Of a stretch of DNA of 64,000 nt, positions 52,651 through 63,937 are shown in pieces. The position numbers were made by a program, and so were the translations under genes. The notes below the pieces were generated by a model. It was not told the DNA's origin. It saw nothing but the letters and a program-made list of their open reading frames with translations, and did not search any database. The stretch is taken from positions 73,946,636 to 74,010,635 of the forward strand of contig JACMZG010000008.1 of assembly GCA_018340805.1 (NCBI GenBank), in the 5' to 3' direction. Origin of the DNA: Microvelia longipes. Lineage: Eukaryota; Arthropoda; Insecta; Hemiptera; Veliidae. The number at the start of each line of letters is the position of its first letter. Position 1 is the first letter of the stretch.

Positions 52651-53095
52651 CTCTTTTAAGCCCCCTGGCCCTAAGTTTGATGTTATAGTGGATCACTTGT
52701 TTCTTGCAATTTTATCCCCGCCCAAAAACACTAGCGTATTAAAAACATTGAAGATTTTAGTTTAAACCCCCCAGAAAGAAATATTTTTACAATAATCTAT
52801 CATATGATTACTTATTTTAGATACTGCATGGAGTTAAAAGAAATTTGATACCGACATCACCATATTCTGTTAATTTTTTATCAAGCTATTGTTTGACAAA
52901 CATAATTGATTTTAGTTTAGAACCAGAAGGGAAAAATATTTTTACCTCCAGTAGGGAGAAAAAGTGTAGTTTTCTCCCTCTTTTAGAGAGAGAAATACGA
53001 CACATAACTCCTGGTCTGAATCTACAGGGAAAAAAGTAATTACCGGGAAAAATAGCTTTTGTTGCCATGGTAACTACTTTACTTCCGCTCTACAT
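52651..53095. other. No gene recognised
   Basis: Overlapping 60-codon frames on both strands at 52845-53068 are mirror images of one another and have no domain. Confidence 0.4.
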
Positions 53096-53165
53096 TTCCC
53101 CTTCAGCTCAGTTGGTAGTGCCTTCAGCTCTTAACTTAAAAGGGATAAGTTCGATTACTCAATTT
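53096..53165 (+). pseudogene. tRNA-Lys(CUU)-like pseudogene
   Basis: cagctcagttggtag matches the D arm and A box, gctcttaactt places a CTT anticodon in a seven-base loop context, and agttcgattactc is a degenerate B box. Acceptor and anticodon stems do not pair well, so it is a pseudogene or an old SINE head. Confidence 0.45.
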
Positions 53166-53234
53166 TTAATAAGTTTTAATCATCACCGCGAAAACTTTTA
53201 CTTGATACTAAGTATGCAGTAAAATTTAAGTATA

Positions 53235-53650
53235 TATTTTTACTTTTCCTCATTTATACCGTACGTATATAGGAAAAGTATTGTGTTTGCAAAAAAATCC
53301 GAAACCGGGATGAAACCGGAATTTAGAACAAGTGTATACCATTACCTAATAAATAAGTACACTAAGTTTTGTTTTAATGCGACAAGTATATCCATGATTT
53401 TTGTTGGATCATAAAAAATAAGGAGCATTAAGCGTGGTCAATGCTTTATGGGTGACCGCTGAGGATGATACAGATGCATTTACTATCTGAAGTCGAGCGA
53501 AGCGAATCTAAAGGCATGTTGTAGTATAAATATGGCGAACTGTATTTCTGAGAACAAGTAAAGCAAGTACGAAGCAGGGAGGATGAGCGTAGCGAATGCG
53601 ATGTATTGAGGAAAAGTTCCGAGGTACCCCGTACCCAATTTTTAGTATAT
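53235..53650 (+). mobile_element. 5S-like interspersed element, 5S-sense, with intact 3' end
   Basis: The 5' end tttcctcatttataccgtac joins directly to the 3' half (an internal deletion): aagtacactaagttttgttt, the 5S-like segment at 53407-53470 (ggatcataaaa, aaggagcattaagcgtggtc, atgggtgaccgctgaggat), gagcgaagcgaatct, gatgagcgtagcgaatgcga, and gaggtaccccgtacccaa followed by a T run. This is one of the best copies for seeing the order from promoter-like box to T run. Confidence 0.78.
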
Positions 53651-54447
53651 ATTTTTTTATTTTACATATTTTTTTGAATTTATTTTATGTATATTTTTAA
53701 TATTTAAATGACTTGCATTAGTTATGTTAATAAAATAAATGAATTAGTTTACAAGAATAATCAGCGTAAAATGAAAAAAAGTTTCTTTGATAGTATGAAG
53801 TCCTAGTGTAAGCCTTTGGTATGAAATAATCAAAATCTTTGTTAAGATAAAAATAAAAATCTGAAACATGCTTATATCACTATTTTGTAGCGTGATTAAG
53901 GAAATAGTTGTTATACTAATTCTTATCATTAAATCCTCAATGTTTATTTATTTTGTTGTTTTATTTACAAGTTTAATTTCTTATAAAATTAAAAAGTTGT
54001 ATTAACTTTTACATTGAATTAAGGAGGCAAACTATGTAAGAAATTATTTATTGTTTAATAAATCAAAAGATAACTTTAATAAAGTATTCAGCGATTTTAA
54101 GAATCGCTGTTTGTTATTATAAATATTGTCTTCCTTCTGGACTTGCGACGATGAAACAAGTTAACTTCCTCGGCTTCGCCTCGTGAGTTAACTGAATAGT
54201 TTCCTCGGCATGCTATAATAAATATTTATGTTATATGTCAAATGATAGCTTGATGAAAAAATGCCTGAGCATGGTGATGTTGGTAACAAAGTTACCAATA
54301 TTAGTTACAAAAATTACCATTTTTTGGTCATAATTACCAAAATTATAATCGTAAATTTGAACTTGCAAGAGTCAATTCACCGGGTCAATTCTTCTCTTAT
54401 TTTTTTTAAAATTAATGTTGGTGCATCTGAAATATTCTCCACTCGGA
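53651..54447. other. No gene; one cctcggcttcgcctcg motif
   Basis: AT-rich. A palindromic block ttaacttcctcggcttcgcc followed by tcgtgagttaa at 54160-54191 resembles the 11398-11512 repeat unit. Confidence 0.5.
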
Positions 54448-54472
54448 TATATATATTTATATTTATATTTTA

Positions 54473-54539
<67 letters not shown>

Positions 54540-54571
54540 GTATATATATGTATTATATAATAATATATATA

Positions 54572-54602
<31 letters not shown>

Positions 54603-54618
54603 ATCTATATAATATATA

Positions 54619-54682
<64 letters not shown>
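54448..54682. repeat. Very long (AT)n microsatellite
   Basis: About 235 bp of AT dinucleotides with interruptions, the longest such tract in the window. Confidence 0.95.
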
Positions 54683-54684
<2 letters not shown>

Positions 54685-55639
54685 TATTTAAAAATGGAGA
54701 AGTTAAAGGCCCTAAATTTTATATCATAATTGTCCAAGACTCTTATGTGTTAACAGTTCATAAAACCTCGAAATGTTATCTGATCGAGCTACGATTTATC
54801 ACACAAATACTATTACGTACGGCTACTCATTTGAGTTGTGTTAGCAGAATAAGTTATGATTTTATCCTTTGACAGTATACAATTTTTTTTAGAGAAATTA
54901 CGTTTTTCAACTTATACATTTCGAAAATTGCGAATATTGTAGTAGCATGTCACTTACGAAGTTACAAATGCGAAAAACAGCTCCTGGAGATCAAACGTTT
55001 GGCCACAGTGCTGAGGCTGTAGAGCGATCTAAAGTACGAAGGCCTCTTGTTTTTTTTTTAATTTGCCAATAAAATTACGCCAGACTGTAGGCAGTGTTTT
55101 AAGATGAACGTATCTTTTTCTTTAGAAATGATGGGTTGTATTTTGAATATTTTATGTAATAATTTTAAAAGTTAGGTGTTCTATATACTAGGAAGCTGTC
55201 TGACTGAATGACGCGTACTCTGTGTCTGTCTGTGTAAGTCATTACATGACGATGATGGCTTATATTACGAGTTATGAAGGTCAGTTACTTGCCCCACCTA
55301 CTCCTTCTAGTTCTTTTCTCCCGCTTTTTTTTACCCAAATTATTGACAAATTATACCTGTTAAGTCAAAAGTTGCTTTTAATAATTTATGCATCCAAATG
55401 GAATACGATTTTATTTAAACAATTTTTATTTCTTAACTAGAAACTGTAGTTTACAGAAACATGTAATAGAGAAATAATAAAAAAGTTAAATTATTCCTGT
55501 CATTCAAAGTAAGCTTTTTTTAATTTTCATTTATTATAGCGACAAGATTAAGCTGACAAACACACAAATTATATGTTTTTAATTTTTATTTTATTTGAGA
55601 TCTATATAGGTGTCGTAACCTATTGTTTATCACTCACAA
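54683..55639. other. No gene recognised
   Basis: Unremarkable AT-rich DNA. Short open frames only. Confidence 0.4.
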
Positions 55640-55790
55640 GATACAGATTTTACTTTTCCAGAAAAAGTATTTTGTTTGTGAAAAATTTTAACCCGGGATT
55701 CCACCTGAATTACCCGATTCAGATATTTTTAAGACTTCCTTAATAGTTTTCTGTATAGGATTTGCTTAGCGTCCGTCCGTCCGATGTAAT
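55640..55790 (+). mobile_element. 5S-like interspersed element, 5' fragment
   Basis: ttttccagaaaaagtatttt, acccgggattccacctgaat and ttaagacttccttaatagtt follow the 5' start of complete copies. Confidence 0.55.
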
Positions 55791-55814
55791 GAAACATAGT
55801 TGCGCGGTACTCTA

Positions 55815-56205
55815 CTTTTCTATTTGAGTGTGTATTGTTCAAATACTATTCTTCTCTTCTATTCTATTTGAGTGCGTATTACTCAAGTAAAATCTCTCCT
55901 TATATTTGAGTGTGCATTGCTCAAGTAAAATTCGTTTCTTCTAATCTATTTGAGTGTGTATTACTCAAGTAAAATCTCTCCTTATATTTGAGTGTGCATT
56001 GCTCAAGTAAAATTCTTCTAATCTATTTGAGTGTGTATTACTCAAGTAAAATCTCTCCTTATATTTGAGTGTGCATTGCTCAAGTAAAATTCTTTTCTTT
56101 TAATCTATTTGAGTGTTGAGTGTGTATTACTCAAGTACAATGCTTATCCTCTATTCTATAAGTGTTTATTACTCAAGTAAAATTCACCTCTATTCTTTTT
56201 CAGTG
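55815..56205. repeat. About 76-bp minisatellite made of two 38-bp half-units
   Basis: Alternating half-units ctatttgagtgtgtattact + caagtaaaatctctcc and tatatttgagtgtgcattgc + tcaagtaaaattcttct. Both halves hold a ttgag / ctcaa inverted pair, so each half can fold. Confidence 0.88.
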
Positions 56206-56559
56206 TGTAAATTAAATATATTTGTTTTTTAAATATAAAACCTCCTAAATTTCTTAAAAACTCTTATTTTACCCTCTCTCTTCCTTTCCAAAATGTAGGT
56301 TGTAGGTTTTCCAAAAATGTACAAATGTAGCTTTGCAATAATTTATAGATAACCTTACAAAACTACATTCTCTAGGTTAAACATAAAACATCAGTTATTT
56401 GATTCCAAACATGTCTAAATAAATATTGACTTGTTAAACTCGTCTGAAATTGACGTCATTGGAGGAATAAATATAAATTTTCAATATTGACCGCCTATAC
56501 TGATTCCTGCAATGACATCACACGTCATTTTTAAAAAGTTTTGTTTTAATACTGTTGTT

Positions 56560-56690
56560 TTGTTTGGACATAAAAGTTAAGCAGCATTGAGTGAGGTCAC
56601 AGCCTTAAATGGGTGACCGCTGGAAATCAAACTAATTAAAAGTACCCCGTACCTGATTTTACGTACGTACGTACCCCTTACGTAAATTGA
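56560..56690 (+). mobile_element. 5S-like segment and end of an interspersed element copy
   Basis: ggacataaaagttaagcagc, ttgagtgaggtcacag and aaatgggtgaccgctgg (56565-56630), followed closely by gtaccccgtacctgatttta. The GC-rich motifs between are deleted. Confidence 0.7.
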
Positions 56691-56852
56691 TTAGAATAAG
56701 TCTATGTTCTAAGCTGAAATCCGCAACAGTCTTCGGGCTTCAGTATCCATTAAGTAAAACAACTTTAAAACCTGAAGTTCTCTCTACACCTGCCTTACTT
56801 CGAGGGGGAGGGGTAATTAGTTGATATGTGTCAACTCTGGTCATTGTCACTT

Positions 56853-57116
56853 TTATACCATTAGCATCTTTAAAGACAACCCACAGGGCAGGCTTTGTGA
56901 ATCAGATACCGAAACTACACTTCGCACATACTTCTGAGATTTCAGGCCCTCGCCTTTCAAAGGCTTATCGACTTTGGTAGCAGCACTCTTACAAACTTTG
57001 ACTCTACCAATGAACCGCTGGTTAAAAAATTCCTGGACCTTGTCCAGGGGAAAAGGATTATTCTGACCTGGACTAATTGAAGGGATTATACAATAGACCT
57101 CAGGTCTCAGTGCCAA
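56853..57116 (-). other. Unassigned 87-codon open frame
   Basis: Less AT-rich than its surroundings, with balanced composition (for example PLDKVQEFFNQRFIGRVKV). It begins with ATG and runs to a stop, and a further open stretch follows the stop in the same frame. I recognise no family. It could be the remnant of a transposon gene or an internal exon. Confidence 0.25.
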
Positions 57117-57339
57117 TGAGGTCTATCGACCCCAACCCCAGTCAATATTAATAATAATATGCGTAAATCTTATGTATTTCATACTTTCCCGCAGTTATAG
57201 ATACAAATATAAACATATGATTCATTAAGAAATATCAATTATAGGTTAATTATATAATGTTCCTTAAAAACATTCGTATTTGGCACTATTGTAAAGGTTT
57301 ATTTTTATAGTATTCGTTTAAAAATAACAAGACGTGACA

Positions 57340-57780
57340 GTTATTTTGTTTATTCTCCCTGTGTATTTATGCCGGAGAGTTGAAACTTTTGCTATGCGGA
57401 ACATATTTTTTATGACTTTACTAAGCCGCAATTATTACTCATCAAAACTTAGGGAAAATGTTGCGATTAATTTGATATTTAGCTCGCTTGCAGCTATGCC
57501 AAAGAGTAACATATATGTCCCAAGTAGAAGTGTATCTCTTTACGTCATAAATAATTATACTAATTTTCGTTTGAACGCAATAGTCATCTAGGTTTTTGTA
57601 GGATCATAACAGTTAAACATCAAGCGTGTTCATTGCCTGGATGAGTTACCGCTGGGAATGAAACGAATATATTTAACATCTAAGGAAGAGCGAAGCGAGT
57701 TCTAAGTAGGGAGGATGAGCGTAGCGAATCCGATGTAACGAGGAAAAGTTCCTGATGTTGTACCCGATTTTTTGTAATCC
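57340..57780 (+). mobile_element. 5S-like interspersed element, 5S-sense, complete 3' end
   Basis: tgtatttatgccggagagtt near the start, the 5S-like segment at 57601-57660 (ggatcataacagttaaacat, caagcgtgttcattgcctgg, atgagttaccgctgggaat), gaagagcgaagcgagttct, gatgagcgtagcgaatccga, and gtacccgattttttg at the end. About 175 bp separate the start of the 5S-like segment from the T run. Confidence 0.78.
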
Positions 57781-58309
57781 TTGTGGAAAATGTAAATCCT
57801 TTATTTTATTCGAGGTACGAAATAATTATCTCGAGTTTAATGCTTTCTTTTTTCTCTTCCTTAAAAAGAATTAGTTAAAGAAGAATTTAATGCGTCTACG
57901 TCACGTTCCTTTGTGTTGTATGGAAATGAGGTTTATGGCAGCAACCAGTAATTATCATTTTTTTTGTTTCGCCTTGAGCTTCGGATTATTTAATCTTTTA
58001 AGTCAAGATTGGAATATATTTGTCGAATTTCCTACGGAAAAATAAGTTAATGAACTGTTTTATTAGTTGCGTATGACACTCAAATAATTGAGCGTAGTAT
58101 ATATACTACGCTTATTACAGTTACAGTTGTTTACAACTGTGACTGAATATTCTCGATATTATATACAATTTTGAGGTCTGCTCATAAATATATAAAAATA
58201 CTGTTGTAATTTTCTCTACCTCAACACTCAATACGGTAGCCATCAATACCTGATGGCTATTGATCGCAAGGTTCAAAACCTGCTTCAGGCGTTTGTATGT
58301 ATTATTTTT
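57781..58309. repeat. Spacer with three successive hairpins
   Basis: agcgtagtatatatactacgct (58091-58112) is a perfect palindrome, cagttacagttg / caactgtgactg (58118-58145) pairs with one mismatch, and tagccatca / tgatggcta lie near 58236-58258. The rest is unremarkable. Confidence 0.75.
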
Positions 58310-58520
58310 CTTCATTTATACCTTAGTTATACGAAAAGTATTGTGTTCGCACTATAAATCCGAAACTAACAGTTCACCTGAATTATCCGTTGAAGATGTT
58401 TTTACACCTCCTGATTGGTTTTTACAAAGTTGTGTGTGTGTGAATGTGTATGTTATTATCCTAGCTTTCAGTGTGTTTATGCTGGAGAGTTGTATAACTG
58501 GGTTGGTTCATTACAGCATC
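58310..58520 (+). mobile_element. 5S-like interspersed element, 5' fragment
   Basis: tatgtattatttttcttcat, ataccttagttatacgaaaa, ctgaattatccgttgaagat, agtgtgtttatgctggagag follow the 5' half of complete copies. The copy stops before the 5S-like segment. Confidence 0.65.
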
Positions 58521-59839
58521 TTTAGATCAAATAATCATAGATTAGTCTCAGTCATGGTATCATAGATTCACCTACATCTATATATTATTTTCTCCGGCAC
58601 TGATGATAACCTTTTTGGTTAAAAGCCGGTTTTGAATTTTAGTAAATTAACTTTGTGGAGAGGCTTCTTCTTTACCTTAATAACATCTTTAGAACTAGTT
58701 GTGCTATCCGGAAAATAGTTTTAGCGAATTTTCATAATTTTATGACGTCATTTACCGCCGTTAATAATTTAAAAAAAATCGATTAATAATAAAACACGTA
58801 TTATTCATCAGGTTAATTTAAGATCTTGCTCGCATATATGTGTTGATGAGACCTGAAAATGTACTAAGTTTTATCTTATTACCAGTTCCATCGAATAACA
58901 TGTTTAGATTTATGTATGTGCATGTATTTATGTATATGTATCATTTTTTAAAAGTCGTAAAAAAACTAGAAATCCATATTTGAGTTGAATTTTTTATATT
59001 TATCATATAGTAAACGAGTACACCTAGTTTCATTTTAATACGGCTGGTATCAGGACCCCCTGATACCAACTTCGGCGATTTGGTTGTTTCGTAGCAGCCG
59101 GTCGCCCACGGTAATGAAGAAAATGGCTTGTCGATGAGACTCGTGTATTTCCGGTGTGTTAGGAAAACTTGAGTACACAATGTTATATAACAAAATTATA
59201 CACTTATCATTTTCTTTTAGGTTTTCATTTCGATATTTTTTTTATTTTTTAAATTTCTTTTAATTTTGCTTTTTGCAAAATTAATGCAGGTTTTTACTAT
59301 TTTGCATTACATAAATTCATATAATAGGTATACACATATCTATATTGATATTATCAATATAAATATGTATTTGCGTGTGCATGTATTTATGTGTAATGTA
59401 TTATTATTAAATGCTGTAAAGTGCCGAGTTTTCTCTCTAATGTGCCATATTTTCTTTTAGCTTTTTTTTGTTAATGGAAAATAAAAATAAGAAATTATGG
59501 CATGCTGTTCCCATTTGGAATGTCACAATATAGCTCGAAAAGCAAATATGTGCTGTTTTCCTAAAGATCATGTAAAGATTTGTTTAACCAAGGGAGGGCG
59601 TCACATTTTTCCATGTTTCACCGCTATTTTAAAGGACCAGCGCTAGTAGTATGGTAGAAGATGAGGAAAATCGGCAATCTTGTCGGCTGGTTATCATAAT
59701 GGGCAATTATTATTATCTGTGGCTGGTTTTTGTGGGGTCAATGTTGTTGAGTGGATAGCATACCGTTTGGAATAAACATGCTCTCTCCTGTCAGAGAAAG
59801 AAAGAAGCGAGACTGAAAATAAAATATATTATTATTACG
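58521..59839. other. No gene recognised
   Basis: Apart from a weak 5S-element remnant near 59000-59110 (ttttaatacggctggtatca, agcagccggtcgcccacgg), nothing identifiable. Confidence 0.4.
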
Positions 59840-59955
59840 GCATATTTTAAGTTCTGGGGACGAGCAAAGCGAGTCCGAACTTGTTAGAATTAGCATAGTG
59901 AATCAGGTAAGGAGAGGGAAAGTTTCGAGGTACCTCGTACCTGATTTTTTTAATA
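59840..59955 (+). mobile_element. 3' end of a 5S-like interspersed element
   Basis: ggggacgagcaaagcgagtc, ggaaagtttcgaggtacctc and gtacctgattttttt match the end of complete copies, including the T run. Confidence 0.7.
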
Positions 59956-60362
59956 ACATCATTTGACAATTTAGCTTAATAGGTGCAATGGCTTTTAATA
60001 AACTTAAACTTTTCATTCATAAAGCTTAAACAAGACAGTCTATTTTTAAAAGTGTCCCTTGTCTCATAAATGAAGTTTAGTGAAAGGTTGGTAGGTCAGA
60101 TCAATAGTTTTACTGGCTGAATATGCTTGAAACATAGATTGTATTGCTGTACAAAGACTGCATTGACACAAAGCATACAACTATTACAAATACTGGTAAC
60201 ACGTTGACAGAGTAACTACTCCGTGACTAAGTAAACATAGAAGGTGACTGGGAAAACTAGGGACATAGAAAAATAGGGACTGGGAAAAACTTGCCTGGTC
60301 TGTTCTCCTCTGTCTGATTTCCTTCTGTCCAAGCGTATTTAGCAAAACTTCTTACTAGAGCT

Positions 60363-60363
<1 letters not shown>
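59956..60363. other. No gene recognised
   Basis: Unremarkable sequence before an (AT)n tract. Confidence 0.4.

Positions 60364-60428
<65 letters not shown>
60364..60428. repeat. (AT)n microsatellite
   Basis: About 62 bp of AT dinucleotides. Confidence 0.95.
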
Positions 60429-60430
<2 letters not shown>

Positions 60431-60829
60431 GTGTTTGTGTCTGAATCCGATATATATATTTGATTCGCGATTAAACATGAGAACATATGTTTAAGAACAT
60501 TTTAAATATTAGTTATCAACCACATTCTCTCTTAATATTTTGTCTATTAAATTATATGCAAATAAACAAAGATCAAATATAATATAACAAATTCATTATC
60601 AGGATATTTGTGTGATTCATCTAATCACCTTCTGATACACACTTAGTCATTGTGACTACTATGTCTAATAATAGCACACAATTCTATCAAAGGACATGTT
60701 TTTTCATCAATTCAACCAAACATGTTTATTTGTCTACTGGATATGCTGACGATCTATTAAAATAAATTACGTCGTAGATCTATTAGAACAAAGAAGTTTT
60801 TTGAATCTTTTATATTATTATAAAAAATC

Positions 60830-61640
60830 GGGTATGGGGTACCTCGGAACTTTTTCTCATCTCATTAGATTCGCTGCACATATTCTAATAACTTCGGACT
60901 CGCTTCGCTCGTCCTCATAAATAAATAAGTACACTTTCGTTTCAATACAACAAGTATATGTATGATTTTTGTTGGATCATAAAAGTTAAGCAGCATCGAA
61001 CGTGGTGAGTGGCTTGATGGGTGACTGCTGGGGATAAAACGTATTTATTTACTATACATCCGTTTCATTTCCAGCGGTCACCTATCCAGACACTCACTAC
61101 GCTCGATGCTGCTTAACTTTTATGATCCATGGATTTAAAAATCATGGATATACTTGTTAAAACGAAAGATGGTTTAGTTATTTATTACGTAACGCTATAC
61201 GCTTTGACTAAATTTTTTATAAACGTACAAAAGTAGTTTGACAAAAATTGAACTAATGCTGATAATTAGATGAAACTTCGCTCATATGTTAGTTTTTTAC
61301 ATGGCTAGAAGCGTCCCAAATCTCAATCTTATCGCATCTTTTTCCGCCTTTTATAATTTTTTGAAATTTTTGCTGTCCTTTTTGCGGGTTAATCCCGTCA
61401 ATTTCCGAATAGCACAACTATTCCTATAGACTGCTTTTAGAATACACAGTTCCAACTCTGTTGCATAAATAAACTGGGAGCTTCGACGATAATACACACC
61501 TACAGACAGACAAATTTGTTAAATCCACTCACAGGCGAAAAGTGCCTGGAACGAATAATTCAGGTGAAAATCCGCTTTCGGACTTTTTCGCAATCACAAT
61601 ACTGTTTCTATAAACCTGCGAGTATAAATGAGAAGTTAAA
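60830..61640 (-). mobile_element. 5S-like interspersed element with two 5S-like segments head to head
   Basis: In plus orientation it opens with tcgggtatggggtacctcgg and gactcgcttcgctcgtcc. It then carries a sense 5S-like segment at 60974-61036 (ggatcataaaagttaagcag, gatgggtgactgctgggg) and directly after it an antisense one at 61070-61128 (ccagcggtcacctatccaga, ctgcttaacttttatgatcc). The usual middle and end follow (tttacatggctagaagcgtc, cagacagacaaatttg, tctataaacctgcgagtata). The inner pair makes a large inverted repeat of about 150 bp, probably from one copy inserting into another. Confidence 0.78.
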
Positions 61641-62150
61641 AAGGTTCTGATAATTTTTATACCTTTGATCTTAGTCAAGCTTTAATGATTTTATCAATAT
61701 TATTATATATTTTTTTAAAATTTGATATTTTATTTTGCGTTATATCAATGCCAAATGAAAAACAAATTTTAATTAAATTTTCTTATAGACTTCAATTCCT
61801 TACCTTTTTAAAAACAGTTTTCTTGCTTTTTACCAGGGTTTTGCTTTAATATCTTTAATGCAATTATAAAAGCAATAGACCCTAGGAAGGGGCAACTCTT
61901 GGAAAGGGCAATGAAGGGCCTCTGTAAAGGGTTTTGATATAAATTTCCATACTAAGCGATCAATTTATTATTATTCAAGAAGATGGGTTTTTTAAGATAA
62001 CGCTTTTTATAAATGTTAAAATTTAATATACATAATATTATCTTATCGTCAAGTGCTTTTTGAGTTGAGATTAGGAGATTTAAATCAACAAATTTATTTA
62101 TAGAATTTTAAATGAAAAAGTGGTGTGGCTCATTATTTATTTGGGAATTC
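61641..62150. other. No gene recognised
   Basis: AT-rich sequence without structure. Confidence 0.4.
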
Positions 62151-62724
62151 AACCAAAAAAAAATCCTGCCGCGCAGGTCCTCAAGCCTGGCGAATTTTCT
62201 TTGAAATGCGTTCTTCCTTGATCTACAATTTATATTTCGCTTAAATATTCTGTTTAGGATTCATAACTAGGAGCTGTAGAATTACTACTTGTTTCCGATT
62301 CTTTTAAAGAACCCACTTGTTTATCCTGCGGGTTACTCAAAACTATTCGATTCGCGATTCTAAGAGATAGTTGTCACGTTGGCTATACCAAGGACGGAAA
62401 ACGAAAGGGTGATCAATTTTTTTATCAAGGATTTTCATGGGAGCCGATTGAAATTTTTCTTTTATTTCTTTATTGTTAGTTAATTTGTGATAAATGAGTT
62501 ACAAATTAATAGAATGACCATCGGTGCTAAAATAATTCCTATATCTACAATTTATAGATGCTGGAGCAGTAGCATTAGTACTTGTTTCGATTTTTTTAAA
62601 GGAAACTTATCCTGCAGATAATACAAAACTATAGTCATCAATCCAAAGTCTGGAATACACTATTATAATGCTCAGATTATCTCAATTTTGAAAATATTCG
62701 GAAACAATTTAAAACTGGAGTTCA
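62151..62724. other. Foldback-arm relic, then nothing recognised
   Basis: ctgccgcgcaggtcctcaag and tttgaaatgcgttcttcc (62165-62215) are a decayed version of the arm at 22515-22600. No gene follows. Confidence 0.45.
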
Positions 62725-63035
62725 ATGCATCTTAAGATATTCCATTTTAACTTCCTAACTTTTGCATTAAGTTACATTTTAACTTTTGCATTAAGTTACA
62801 TTTTAAATTCCTAGCTTTTGCATTACGTTACATTTTAACTTCCTAGCTTTTGCATTAAGTTACATTTTAAATTCCTAGCTTTTTGCATTAAGTTACATTT
62901 TAACTTCCTAGCTTTTGCATTAAGTTATATTTTAACTTCCTAGCTTTTGCATTAAGTTGTATTTTAACTTCCTAGCTTTTGCATTACGTTACATTTTAAC
63001 TCCCTAGCTTTTGCATTAAGTTATATTTTAACGGC
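62725..63035. repeat. 32-bp minisatellite
   Basis: About nine copies of ttttaacttcctagcttttg + cattaagttaca with scattered substitutions. Confidence 0.92.
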
Positions 63036-63119
63036 ATCTTTTAACTCCCTCATCTCCGCGTTTACGCTGCAAAATTTAACTGGGACCTTCAGCCATCAAA
63101 TTATAAATTGGGGTGCTGA

Positions 63120-63400
63120 AAGTCCAGTACAAATTCGTCAGATTTATACTGCAATACATCTTCAAATTCGCTTACTCGTCCTCAAATAGTAATTACATTA
63201 GTTTTATTCACAGCGGTCACCCGTCCACGCACTGACCTCGCCTCATGCGGCTTAACTTATATGTTCCAAAAAAATTATACATATAATTGCGTATTAAAAC
63301 GAAACGTTGCATTCATATTTATAACTTTAAGGTATGTATACACTTGAACCAAAATTCAACTCAATTAGATTGAGTAGAATTTCATATAAAAGTTAAACCA
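63120..63400 (-). mobile_element. 5S-like interspersed element, partial copy
   Basis: In plus orientation: ttcaaattcgcttactcgtc, the antisense 5S-like segment at 63211-63268 (cagcggtcacccgtccacgc, actgacctcgcctcatgcgg), then ttgcgtattaaaacgaaacg. The later part is missing. Confidence 0.7.
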
Positions 63401-63479
63401 AAAATATATATGGTTACTTTGCGTGTCTTCTTAATACCTAAAGATTTAAAATTTAAAATATTTGTTCTTGTTAAATATA

Positions 63480-63481
<2 letters not shown>

Positions 63482-63536
<55 letters not shown>
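63482..63536. repeat. (AT)n microsatellite
   Basis: About 50 bp of AT dinucleotides. A further short tract lies at 63610-63631. Confidence 0.93.
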
Positions 63537-63537
<1 letters not shown>

Positions 63538-63877
63538 CTCATTTTTATTAATTAATTATGTTTAATTATTTAATTGCTTTGCCACTAGTGGATGAGGGAA
63601 GGGCAACTATGTATATATATATATATATATTGTTGAGGTTTATATACATATTTATGTATATATGTAAGAACCCTTTCTCGGATTGAAATAAAACTTGGTA
63701 CAAAAATCAACTTTGCTTGTGTCTAGAACCTCATTGTTTTTTTAAATATGTGTGTCGTCATTAACTCCAAAAATTGCCTCCCCCCCCAACATTTTTAGAA
63801 ATCGCGAATCTTCGTATAGTGTTAAGATTAAGGGGTTTTATTGATTTATTTAGATTAGAGGTTTTTATTATTAATAT

Positions 63878-63878
63878 A

Positions 63879-63931
<53 letters not shown>
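63878..63931. repeat. (AT)n microsatellite followed by a GC-rich palindromic patch
   Basis: About 54 bp of AT dinucleotides. The window ends with gccgcttcgcggccgg and ggggaccgcaaagcg (63958-64000), the same small-palindrome style as 41158-41350. Confidence 0.93.

Positions 63932-63937
<6 letters not shown>

Noticed and set aside
52845..53068. Mirror open frames on both strands
   Set aside because: Only 60 codons, no homology seen, no splice context.
53096..53165. Functional tRNA-Lys gene
   Set aside because: D arm and anticodon are recognisable, but the acceptor and anticodon stems do not pair. Kept only as a pseudogene.
60974..61036. Genuine 5S rRNA gene
   Set aside because: Only the 3' half resembles 5S, and the 5' half and closing stem are missing. 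The segment is embedded in a repeated element.
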